Part shown: one piece after another, positions 1 through 5,407 of the stretch
How positions within the stretch are numbered: the stretch's first letter is position 1
How the letters are laid out: the number at the start of each line of letters is the position of its first letter
DNA from: Alphaproteobacteria bacterium
GTDB lineage: Bacteria > Pseudomonadota > Alphaproteobacteria > Sphingomonadales > Emcibacteraceae
Direction of reading: 5' to 3'
Length of the DNA stretch: 5,990 bases
NCBI GenBank assembly: GCA_002402225.1
Contig: NVVM01000019.1
Span: 3,000 to 8,989, forward strand
Translations under genes and position numbers: made by a program
The notes under the pieces: generated by a model
What the model saw: only the letters and a program-made list of their open reading frames with translations
Told to the model about the DNA's origin: nothing
The model's database searches: none

Positions 1-295
1 GATAATCATCGCCGCCGGCCTTAAGGCCTTTTACCCGTTCATCAACCTGACCCAGTGCACTTAAAAATAATACTGGGGTCTGATTGCCGGTGGCTCTGAT
101 GGCTTTCACCACTTTCAAGCCATCCAGTTCAGGCAACATACGATCAACGATCAAAACATCAAAACTGCTCGCCAGCGCTTGGGTAAGCCCATCGCGGCCA
201 TTATCAAGATGACAGACGGTATGGCCGGCCTCTTCAAGACTTTGTTTGATAAAGTCAGCCACCTCAATTTCATCTTCGATCAATAACAGCTGCAA
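1..295 (-). CDS. OmpR/PhoB-type response regulator, N-terminal receiver domain (cut by window edge)
   Basis: This is the receiver domain of a two-component response regulator, a cytoplasmic protein switched by phosphoryl transfer from a histidine kinase. The visible 98 residues include the acidic pair E7-D8, the phospho-acceptor D51 in the motif VDRMLP followed by ELDGL, and the switch residue S79 in LFLSAL. They then run into KGLKAGGDDY, typical of the OmpR/PhoB class. The conserved lysine and any DNA-binding domain lie beyond the left edge, so the winged-helix output is inferred from family resemblance. The start is chosen as TTG at 295 because an in-frame TGA lies just upstream and AGGAG sits 11 bases before it. 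An ATA two codons earlier would have closer spacing to the same site, but ATA starts are rare. The PepSY gene ends 26 bases upstream on the same strand, so the two are probably co-transcribed. A sensor kinase gene may follow off-window. Confidence 0.92.
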   Translation of the reverse strand, partial: MQLLLIEDEIEVADFIKQSLEEAGHTVCHLDNGRDGLTQALASSFDVLIVDRMLPELDGLKVVKAIRATGNQTPVLFLSALGQVDERVKGLKAGGDDY

Positions 296-306
296 GGTTA
301 TTCACA

Positions 307-311
307 CTCCT
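307..311 (-). promoter_or_regulatory. Ribosome binding site of the response regulator gene
   Basis: AGGAG on the minus strand lies 11 bases before the TTG at 295. It supports a non-ATG start for the response regulator, since the in-frame TGA between the site and the TTG excludes any start further upstream. The spacing is slightly long, which may lower expression of the regulator relative to the PepSY protein. Confidence 0.55.
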
Positions 312-321
312 AGATTTTGGC

Positions 322-1143
322 CTATTCCTGAGCTTCTGGCCCATTCATATGCTTCATTTCGGGCATATGCTTCATCTTGGGGAGTGGTTTAAGGGCGCCA
401 TCTTCCCCCATGACAAATTCTTGAAAGCCCGCGCCCATCGGGGCTCCACGCATCATAGGCGGCATTGTCGGCATCATAAAAGGCATATTCATATCCATGT
501 TTTGGGCATCATGAACAGCAATAATTTTACCGGTTCTGCCGCTGATCAGGACAGTCTTGCGACCATCTTTTTCCGTATCAATGACGATGCTATAGATCAT
601 ATTTCCCGGTTCAGACATCAGATTGGCGCTGGCAACGCTGCCGTTGACTTCCTTTTTAGCTTTGTCCATCGCCCCCTGAAGATCGAATTTTAGTTTGTTA
701 TTGCCCTTACCGCGCAGCGCATCATAAATATCCGCGCCCGGGTTTTTCTTTGGGCCCAAGACTTTGCCGGTATCGGCGGCTATTCTAATATTTTTAAACC
801 CGTCTTTGGTGGCAACATCCACCATATAACTTGGGGCACCAAAGGCCATAAAGTTGACGGATACGGCTTTGCCTTTGGTATAGGCTTCCGCCGCTTTCAT
901 AGCGTTTTTACTTGAAATAATATTTGTAAAATCGCTCTTTGACAATATTTTATAGTTCTTAAAATGATGCATTTCAGGCATCATGTTTGATTCGGAAAAA
1001 TTCGGATCCATTTGGGAAATAAAGAAATCCTCTTTATCACCTTTAACTATCTTCAACCCGATTTTTTCAGTAGGGGCCGCCATGGCACCAGCAGAAAAAA
1101 GCAAGGCTATGGCAAGGCCTGAGCTAAGTTTATGAATTCTCAT
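322..1143 (-). CDS. Secreted PepSY-repeat protein with methionine-rich C-terminal tail
   Basis: A 273-residue exported protein. Residues 1-22 form a Sec signal peptide: basic start MRIHK, a hydrophobic core and a likely cut after AMA at residue 22, so the protein is predicted periplasmic. Two PepSY-like repeats follow, at about residues 81-130 and 153-212. Each has a helix and a strand pair ending in a DTGK or RTGK turn (ADTGKVLG; SGRTGKIIAV). PepSY domains occur in peptidase propeptides and in periplasmic proteins linked to two-component systems. The tail, about residues 213-273, has 14 methionines in 61 residues, with MDMNMP, FMMPTMPPMM and the repeated MKHM. Another Met/His cluster, MMPEMHH, lies at residues 54-60. 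Such clusters resemble Cu(I)/Ag(I)-binding segments of periplasmic metal proteins, but metal binding here is inference. AGGAG lies 6 bases before the ATG. The response regulator follows at 26 bases, suggesting a sensory accessory or target role. No enzymatic function can be assigned. Confidence 0.85.
   Translation of the reverse strand: MRIHKLSSGLAIALLFSAGAMAAPTEKIGLKIVKGDKEDFFISQMDPNFSESNMMPEMHHFKNYKILSKSDFTNIISSKNAMKAAEAYTKGKAVSVNFMAFGAPSYMVDVATKDGFKNIRIAADTGKVLGPKKNPGADIYDALRGKGNNKLKFDLQGAMDKAKKEVNGSVASANLMSEPGNMIYSIVIDTEKDGRKTVLISGRTGKIIAVHDAQNMDMNMPFMMPTMPPMMRGAPMGAGFQEFVMGEDGALKPLPKMKHMPEMKHMNGPEAQE
346..375 (-). repeat. Tandem hexapeptide repeat encoding MKHM units
   Basis: The 12-base string CATATGCTTCAT (plus strand) occurs at 346-357 and again at 364-375, offset by 18 bases. 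On the coding strand this gives consecutive six-residue units MKHMPE and MKHMNG at residues 257-268 of the PepSY protein. The MPEM pattern also occurs near the mature N-terminus at residues 55-58. The repeat looks like a local duplication that enlarged a Met/His cluster. Confidence 0.7.
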
Positions 1144-1255
1144 TTTAATCTCCTATATTTTCATCAATAGGGTTAAACTAGGAATATCATATGAAATCCA
1201 ATTATGACATTTATTAAAAAAAATTTATTTTCTTATGGTTTCAATAACGGGAGCC
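1144..1255 (-). promoter_or_regulatory. AT-rich intergenic region, presumed promoter region of the PepSY/response regulator operon
   Basis: These 112 bases separate the aminopeptidase stop from the PepSY start. AGGAG at 1150-1154 (minus strand) is the clear PepSY ribosome binding site. Further upstream is an imperfect inverted repeat centred on CATATG at 1181-1199 (GGAATAT/CATATG/AAATCC), about 40 to 55 bases from the ATG, where an operator could lie. An AT-rich stretch with a run of eight T on the minus strand (about 1217-1224) follows the aminopeptidase gene. It is preceded only by a weak AT stem (TTATT/AATAA), so it is at best a poor intrinsic terminator. No convincing -35/-10 pair could be fixed, so the promoter call rests on position and base composition. 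Confidence 0.3.
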
Positions 1256-2809
1256 TTATTCCCCTTCATAATGCTCTTTGATATAGGCATTTAATAACCG
1301 GACGCCAAAGGCCCGTGAACCGGGAGAGGCTTTCGTTGGTGTTGGTTTATCAGAATACGCGATACCGGCGATATCCAAATGTGCCCAATTTGTGCTCTCT
1401 CGTACAAAGGTGGCCAGAAAAGCCGCACCTGCGCTCGCGCCGGGGGCCTTCGGGCCGGAATTCATCACATCCGCGACATTATTTTCAATAGCTTTAAAAT
1501 GGTTGTCATTTAAAGGAAGGCGCCACAGCGCGTCACCGGTTTTCTTGCCCGCCGCGATCAATTTATCTGCCAAGGCGTCATGACGTGAAAACAGGGCGGC
1601 ATAATCCGCCCCCAACGCGCGGCTTGCAGAGCCAGTAAGCGTGGCCAGATTCACCAGCAATGGGGGATTATACATGGTATCGCCATAATAAAGACCGTCC
1701 GCCAGAACCAAACGCCCTTCGGCATCTGTCGAGCGAATTTGAATGGTTTTACCCGACATGGACGTCACGACATCACCCGGCCTTTGGGCCTTTGAACTCG
1801 GCATATTTTCCGCAAGGGCGGCGATACCAACCACATTTACCTTCGCGCCGCGTCCGGCCAAGGCGTAAATAGTTCCCATAGTGCTGGCCGCGCCGGACAT
1901 ATCAAACTTCATATTCCACATTTTAGGCGGGTTTTTTAAACTTATCCCGCCTGTGTCAAAAGTGATGCCCTTGCCAACAATCACAACAGGTTCTGCGCCC
2001 TTGTCAGCGCCCCAATATTCTACAATCATCATGCGGGGAGGACGCTGGCTGCCGCGGCCCACACCATATAATGCGCCCATGCCAAGCTTTTGCATTTCCT
2101 TTTCATCAATGACTTTTATCTTGATATTTTTCATTTTCTTAAAATGACCGCGCCATCTCTCAACAAAAGATTCAGGGTAAATCACATTGGCAGGTTCATT
2201 TGACACATCCCGCGTGAACCACATTGCATTCGCAACAGGGTTCAATTCTGACGAAAATATCTTCTCTGCATCCCCATGATTATCGCTCACGAAGGTAAGG
2301 GTTTTCTGGCTTTTTAACCGGTCTTTTTCTGTATAATATTTATCAAAATAATAACTGCCCAATTTTGCGCCAAAGGCAAGCTGGGCCATGGCCTCCGCAG
2401 GAATATCAAAATGCATGGCCGGCACCGCTTTAAAGGCATCAACCGCCTTTTGTACGGCATTACCACCCACATTTTGCCATTCAAGGTCGCTCAAACCGGC
2501 TTCTTTATTACCAAGGCCGACAAGCAGTATTTGGTTGTAATTTGACCCCATAGGCGCTGTGACAAGCTTGGCGCTCATGGCCTTGCCATCAAATTTTGAG
2601 GCCTTTACCGCATGAACAAGCCCGCCGTTTGTTTGCGCGTTTAGAAAAAATGCAAACTTACCAAGCGCGCCGCCCTCATGAATGCCAATGACAATATTGC
2701 CATCCGTTGGCGCGATACTTGTGAAATTAACTTTGGTCTGGGCAAAGGCCGCCGTTGATAAAAATGCGAATGCCAAAAAACCCGTTATTAATGTTATTGA
2801 TTTATACAA
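1256..2809 (-). CDS. M17 leucyl aminopeptidase with signal peptide (predicted periplasmic)
   Basis: A metallo-aminopeptidase that removes N-terminal residues from peptides using two metal ions. From the TTG start it is 517 residues. Residues 1-23 are a signal peptide: YKSITL, a hydrophobic core and a cut after AAFA, giving mature QTKVNF. A variable N-terminal domain runs to about 170, then the M17 catalytic domain. Expected ligands and catalytic residues are all present: K280 and D285 in GKGITFDTGG, K292 in ISLK, D303 in KFDMSGAAS, and D362, E364 and R366 in STDAEGRLVLAD. The protein should therefore be active. The TTG at 2809 is chosen because AGGAG stands 8 bases before it and it places the signal peptide at the very N-terminus. 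An in-frame ATG at 2851 would add 14 residues (MFRHRLRGKIGEYI) with only a weak AAGG upstream. Most characterised M17 enzymes are cytoplasmic, so export is notable. It lies 57 bases downstream of the LysR gene on the same strand, possibly in one transcript. Confidence 0.95.
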   Translation of the reverse strand: MYKSITLITGFLAFAFLSTAAFAQTKVNFTSIAPTDGNIVIGIHEGGALGKFAFFLNAQTNGGLVHAVKASKFDGKAMSAKLVTAPMGSNYNQILLVGLGNKEAGLSDLEWQNVGGNAVQKAVDAFKAVPAMHFDIPAEAMAQLAFGAKLGSYYFDKYYTEKDRLKSQKTLTFVSDNHGDAEKIFSSELNPVANAMWFTRDVSNEPANVIYPESFVERWRGHFKKMKNIKIKVIDEKEMQKLGMGALYGVGRGSQRPPRMMIVEYWGADKGAEPVVIVGKGITFDTGGISLKNPPKMWNMKFDMSGAASTMGTIYALAGRGAKVNVVGIAALAENMPSSKAQRPGDVVTSMSGKTIQIRSTDAEGRLVLADGLYYGDTMYNPPLLVNLATLTGSASRALGADYAALFSRHDALADKLIAAGKKTGDALWRLPLNDNHFKAIENNVADVMNSGPKAPGASAGAAFLATFVRESTNWAHLDIAGIAYSDKPTPTKASPGSRAFGVRLLNAYIKEHYEGE

Positions 2810-2817
2810 GATATATT

Positions 2818-2822
2818 CTCCT
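2818..2822 (-). promoter_or_regulatory. Ribosome binding site deciding the TTG start of the aminopeptidase
   Basis: AGGAG on the minus strand lies 8 bases before TTG at 2809. It falls inside the coding sequence that the longer ATG start (2851) would need. The coincidence of a strong site, normal spacing and a clean signal peptide favours the shorter protein. Confidence 0.65.
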
Positions 2823-2866
2823 ATTTTTCCCCGTAATCTATGTCTAAACATATGACCTTGTAAAGA

Positions 2867-3823
2867 CTAAACAGAAGACGGACTTTTCCTTGGACGCGCC
2901 GCGCCATCCTGAAACTGTTCGAGCAGCCATTTCCTCAGGGCAATGATCGGCATGAACGTTGAATGATGAGGCGGCGTTACCAGATAATATCCCTCTTCCC
3001 CCTTAAGCGGCAGGTCAAGAAGTTGTTGCAATTCACCCCTTTCAAGTTCTGTTTCGATGAGGAATTTGGGCAATAGCGCGGCCCCCAGCCCCGCAATGGC
3101 GGCCTGTGTCACCAATGCAAACTGCTCAAAAACCATGCCGCTGCCCATGGGCGGCGGCGTATCATTCTGCGCGAACCAATCAGCCCAGGCATGGGGCCGG
3201 GTTTCCAGATTAAGCAATGGCAGCAAAGCAATATCCTGCGGATTTTTTGGTATTTCAGAATCAATTAGGTCAGAATCAATTAGGTCAGAACCAATAAGAG
3301 CTGGCGCGCAGACGGGGATGGCTTCCTCTCCCATCAAATAGCAGCTGTCTGCATCCGGCCAATCGGGCAGACCGAAATGAATGGCCGCATGGATATTCTC
3401 ACTGTTAAAATCAAAGGGCGATAGTTTACTGGAGAAATTAACCGTTATTTTAGGGTTACGTTTTAAAAAATCGGGAAATCTCGGCATTAACCACCGCGTC
3501 CCGAAGGTTGGCAATATGGCGAGATTTAATATACCGCCCTGCTGATCCCGCATGGCATTCAGGGAGGCATTGCGAACCGCCTTCAAGGCAACCGCAATTT
3601 CCTGCGCGTAAAGCTTGCCGACATCTGTCAATATAATGGATTTTCGAACCCGCTGAAAAAGCATGACATTCAGCTGCGCCTCTAACGCGCTCACCTGACG
3701 GCTTACCGCCCCTTGCGTAAGGTTTAACTCCCGCGCAGCCGCTGTGAAGCTTCCCTTTCGGGCGGCGGCTTCAAAAGCCACCAACATACTCGTGCTGGGG
3801 ATAAGGCGCCTTTGACCTAACAT
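2867..3823 (-). CDS. LysR-family transcriptional regulator, GcvA-like
   Basis: A DNA-binding regulator of about 318 residues, the usual LysR length. The N-terminal winged helix-turn-helix covers about residues 10-70: AFEAAARKGSFTAAARELN, the recognition helix TQGAVSRQVSALE, then FQRVRKSIILTDVG. A linker helix follows, then a two-lobed effector-binding domain from about residue 98 to 300, with TRWLMPRFPDFLKRNPKI near its start. That segment resembles the GcvA subgroup, but the effector cannot be read from sequence. ATG at 3823 gives MLGQRRLIPSTS, a normal LysR N-terminus. TTG at 3835 would add four residues; neither has a strong ribosome site. The effector domain contains a short in-frame tandem repeat (residues about 178-190). 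The gene is divergent from the KamA-like gene, the classical arrangement for a LysR protein controlling its neighbour and itself. The aminopeptidase gene follows downstream on the same strand. Confidence 0.94.
   Translation of the reverse strand: MLGQRRLIPSTSMLVAFEAAARKGSFTAAARELNLTQGAVSRQVSALEAQLNVMLFQRVRKSIILTDVGKLYAQEIAVALKAVRNASLNAMRDQQGGILNLAILPTFGTRWLMPRFPDFLKRNPKITVNFSSKLSPFDFNSENIHAAIHFGLPDWPDADSCYLMGEEAIPVCAPALIGSDLIDSDLIDSEIPKNPQDIALLPLLNLETRPHAWADWFAQNDTPPPMGSGMVFEQFALVTQAAIAGLGAALLPKFLIETELERGELQQLLDLPLKGEEGYYLVTPPHHSTFMPIIALRKWLLEQFQDGAARPRKSPSSV
3255..3299 (-). repeat. 15-base tandem repeat, three copies, inside the LysR gene
   Basis: Copies at 3255-3269 and 3270-3284 are identical (TCAGAATCAATTAGG on the plus strand). 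The third at 3285-3299 differs at three positions. Because the unit is 15 bases, it stays in frame and encodes a five-residue pattern seen as GSDLIDSDLIDSEI. It lies in the effector-binding domain, in a stretch likely to be a surface loop. Copy-number change by slippage would alter the protein by five residues without breaking the frame. Confidence 0.85.
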
Positions 3824-3863
3824 ATCTATTACCAAAACTCATGTCTTTGTGATGAACTGTCGT

Positions 3864-3892
3864 TTGTCTAAGCTAGCATCATAAGCTATTTT
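3864..3892 (+). promoter_or_regulatory. Possible promoter and operator between the divergent LysR and KamA-like genes
   Basis: A candidate sigma-70 promoter for the KamA-like gene is TTGTCT at 3864-3869 and TATTTT at 3887-3892 with a 17-base spacer, which would give a leader of roughly 50 bases. Within it the heptamer TAAGCTA occurs twice as a direct repeat, at 3869-3875 and 3882-3888, 13 bases apart. This could be a binding site for the divergently encoded LysR protein. The -10 match is weak and LysR sites are loosely conserved, so this is a suggestion only. No convincing LysR-gene promoter was found on the opposite strand. Confidence 0.3.
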
Positions 3893-3936
3893 AGGGCAAA
3901 TAAATTCGCCGCCGCCATAATAATGAAGTGTTATAA

Positions 3937-3941
3937 AAGGA
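3937..3941 (+). promoter_or_regulatory. Ribosome binding site deciding the ATG start of the KamA-like gene
   Basis: AAGGA lies 8 bases before ATG at 3950, normal spacing. An in-frame ATG at 3923 has no such site and would add a short basic peptide (MKCYKRKIV) encoded over this ribosome site, so the downstream ATG is preferred. Confidence 0.7.
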
Positions 3942-3949
3942 AAATCGTC

Positions 3950-5365
3950 ATGAATATCCAGCCAAAATCTGTTAAAAAAAACAGCTATGGGCCTACAGAT
4001 CGTGAGGCGAAATTTCTAAATTCCATTGAAAATGCCAAATATGATCGCCAGATCATTGCCGGAATCAAGAAATTTACCCAAGGCAAAGTTCCCGAGGATA
4101 TGAAAGATTTCTATTCCCGGGAAGAATTGCAGGCGCTCGAGGATTTAAAAGGCACGGGCCTTGACGTGGAAGCCCGCATGCCGGTGAAAATCACCCGCCA
4201 TTATTTTAATCAAGCCAAAAACAGCCTTCCCATGCAGGTTCTGGTAAAGGCCAGTCCAAAAGAAACCTATGATCTGGATGGCTCCGCCGACCCCGGCAAG
4301 CAAATGGACTATAGCCCGGTCGAAGGGCTGATCCATAAATATGAGCTGGGATTGATTTATGTGGTCGGCACCTGTTCCGCCCATTGTCGTTTTTGCTACC
4401 GCGAGGAGCTGATTGCCAAGAAAGAGGTCGAGCGTCCCGATGGCACCATGGCCCCGAAGGGTATGGCGCAAATTCCTGAGATTGTGGCCTATATTAAAGA
4501 TCATAACAATATCGTTGCAGAGAACGGCGGACGCCACCCCGTCACAGGCCGTGAAAGATTGCGGGAAATCCTCATGTCCGGCGGCGATCCTTTGGTTCTT
4601 GCCAATAAAAATGTTGCCGCCTGGCTGGCAGCATTATCAGAGGCCGGCATAGAATCCATACGCATTGGCACCAAGGAACTGGCCTTCTATCCCGATCGCT
4701 TTGATGTCACTTTTTTTGATATGCTGGATAAATTCCACGCCGCCTATCCCGAAGTAAAATTGCGGATCATGATTCATTTTAATCACCCCGACGAATTCCT
4801 GAAAAAAGATCAGAACGGCAATTATATTGAAATTCCTGAGGGCGGCCTTGAATGGCTTGACAGTACCAAACGCGCCGTGATTGAATTGGGAAAAAGAGAC
4901 TGGGTCACCGTTGATAATCAGGCGCCAATTCTAAAAGACATCAATGATGACCCGGATGCCCTACGTATTATGCAGCGGGAATTGAAACGCAACAAAGTTG
5001 AAAATCATTATTTCTTCTGCGGGCGGGACATCATTGGCCATAAGGCCTTTAATGTGCCGATCGAAGAAGCCTGGCGGATTCTTAATGAATCGCAGAAAGG
5101 CCTTTCCGGCGTTGAAACCCATGCCCGCCTGTCCATCACCCATTACAAAGGCAAGACCGAGGTTGCCGCCGTCAGCAACAAGCCCGCCCCCGGCATCAAG
5201 GGCGGCGAGAATGGTGTTGTTGTCCTGAAGCTTTTGCGCGGAGCGGCAGATGCGCCGGATCGCGGCAAAATCACAATCCTTGGCCGCAATCCGGATGCCA
5301 TATGGTTCAGCGGCTATAACGACCGCGTGATCTATGACGAGGCGGGCTTATTTGATGATATTTAA
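3950..5365 (+). CDS. Radical-SAM aminomutase of the lysine 2,3-aminomutase (KamA) family, divergent long form
   Basis: A 471-residue cytoplasmic radical-SAM/PLP enzyme; family members move an amino group from the alpha to the beta carbon of an amino acid. The [4Fe-4S] ligands are C142, C146 and C149 in TCSAHCRFCYRE. R151 matches the arginine that binds the substrate carboxylate in clostridial KamA. SGGDPL at about 210-215 is the SAM-binding GGD motif, and HFNHPDE at 276-282 matches family HFNHPNE. D360 (in FFCGRDIIG) appears to match one of the two lysine-binding aspartates. K402 (KGKTEV) appears to be the PLP lysine. The second aspartate seems replaced by serine (S395), and the usual glycine-rich loop before the PLP lysine is absent. 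These are alignments by eye. The protein is about 50 residues longer than clostridial KamA between the cluster and D360, and lacks C-terminal zinc-binding cysteines. It is too long for the EF-P modifying enzyme EpmB. Substrate is uncertain: lysine, glutamate, arginine or another amino acid. It is divergent from the LysR gene and convergent with an aminotransferase gene. Confidence 0.9.
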   Translation: MNIQPKSVKKNSYGPTDREAKFLNSIENAKYDRQIIAGIKKFTQGKVPEDMKDFYSREELQALEDLKGTGLDVEARMPVKITRHYFNQAKNSLPMQVLVKASPKETYDLDGSADPGKQMDYSPVEGLIHKYELGLIYVVGTCSAHCRFCYREELIAKKEVERPDGTMAPKGMAQIPEIVAYIKDHNNIVAENGGRHPVTGRERLREILMSGGDPLVLANKNVAAWLAALSEAGIESIRIGTKELAFYPDRFDVTFFDMLDKFHAAYPEVKLRIMIHFNHPDEFLKKDQNGNYIEIPEGGLEWLDSTKRAVIELGKRDWVTVDNQAPILKDINDDPDALRIMQRELKRNKVENHYFFCGRDIIGHKAFNVPIEEAWRILNESQKGLSGVETHARLSITHYKGKTEVAAVSNKPAPGIKGGENGVVVLKLLRGAADAPDRGKITILGRNPDAIWFSGYNDRVIYDEAGLFDDI

Positions 5366-5407
5366 GGGATGCGCCTTTAAGCGGGGTTACTTCCCAATAT
5401 TTTTTTT
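5366..5407 (+). terminator. Possible terminator of the KamA-like gene, overlapping the convergent gene's 3' end
   Basis: Downstream of the KamA-like stop lie short complementary segments (GGGA at 5366-5369 with TCCC at 5392-5395, and CGC/GCG inside). A run of eight T follows at 5400-5407. Only short, interrupted stems can be drawn, so an intrinsic terminator is possible but weak. The T run lies within the last codons of the convergent aminotransferase gene, where it encodes a lysine-rich end (KKI). Confidence 0.3.

Noticed and set aside
349..693. Open frame of 114 codons on the plus strand, histidine-rich
   Set aside because: It lies wholly opposite the PepSY gene. Its histidine-rich composition is the mirror of the Met/Lys codons, and it has no domain and no ribosome binding site.
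1201..1240. Strong intrinsic terminator after the aminopeptidase gene
   Set aside because: A T run is present but only a five-pair AT stem can be drawn, so it is not listed as a terminator.
1392..2147. Several short plus-strand open frames within the aminopeptidase gene
   Set aside because: They are antisense to a conserved M17 enzyme with intact motifs, and none shows family features.
2810..2851. Longer N-terminus of the aminopeptidase from ATG at 2851
   Set aside because: The ribosome site is weak, and it would put a basic, non-signal stretch before a complete signal peptide that starts at a TTG with a strong site. It remains possible.
4145..4537. A 130-codon minus-strand open frame inside the KamA-like gene
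   Set aside because: It is antisense to the radical-SAM cysteine motif region, which is clearly the coding strand.
3950..5365. Assignment of the KamA-like protein as EpmB, the EF-P lysine modifying enzyme
   Set aside because: EpmB is about 340 residues and this protein is 471, with extra segments. No epmA or efp gene is seen nearby.
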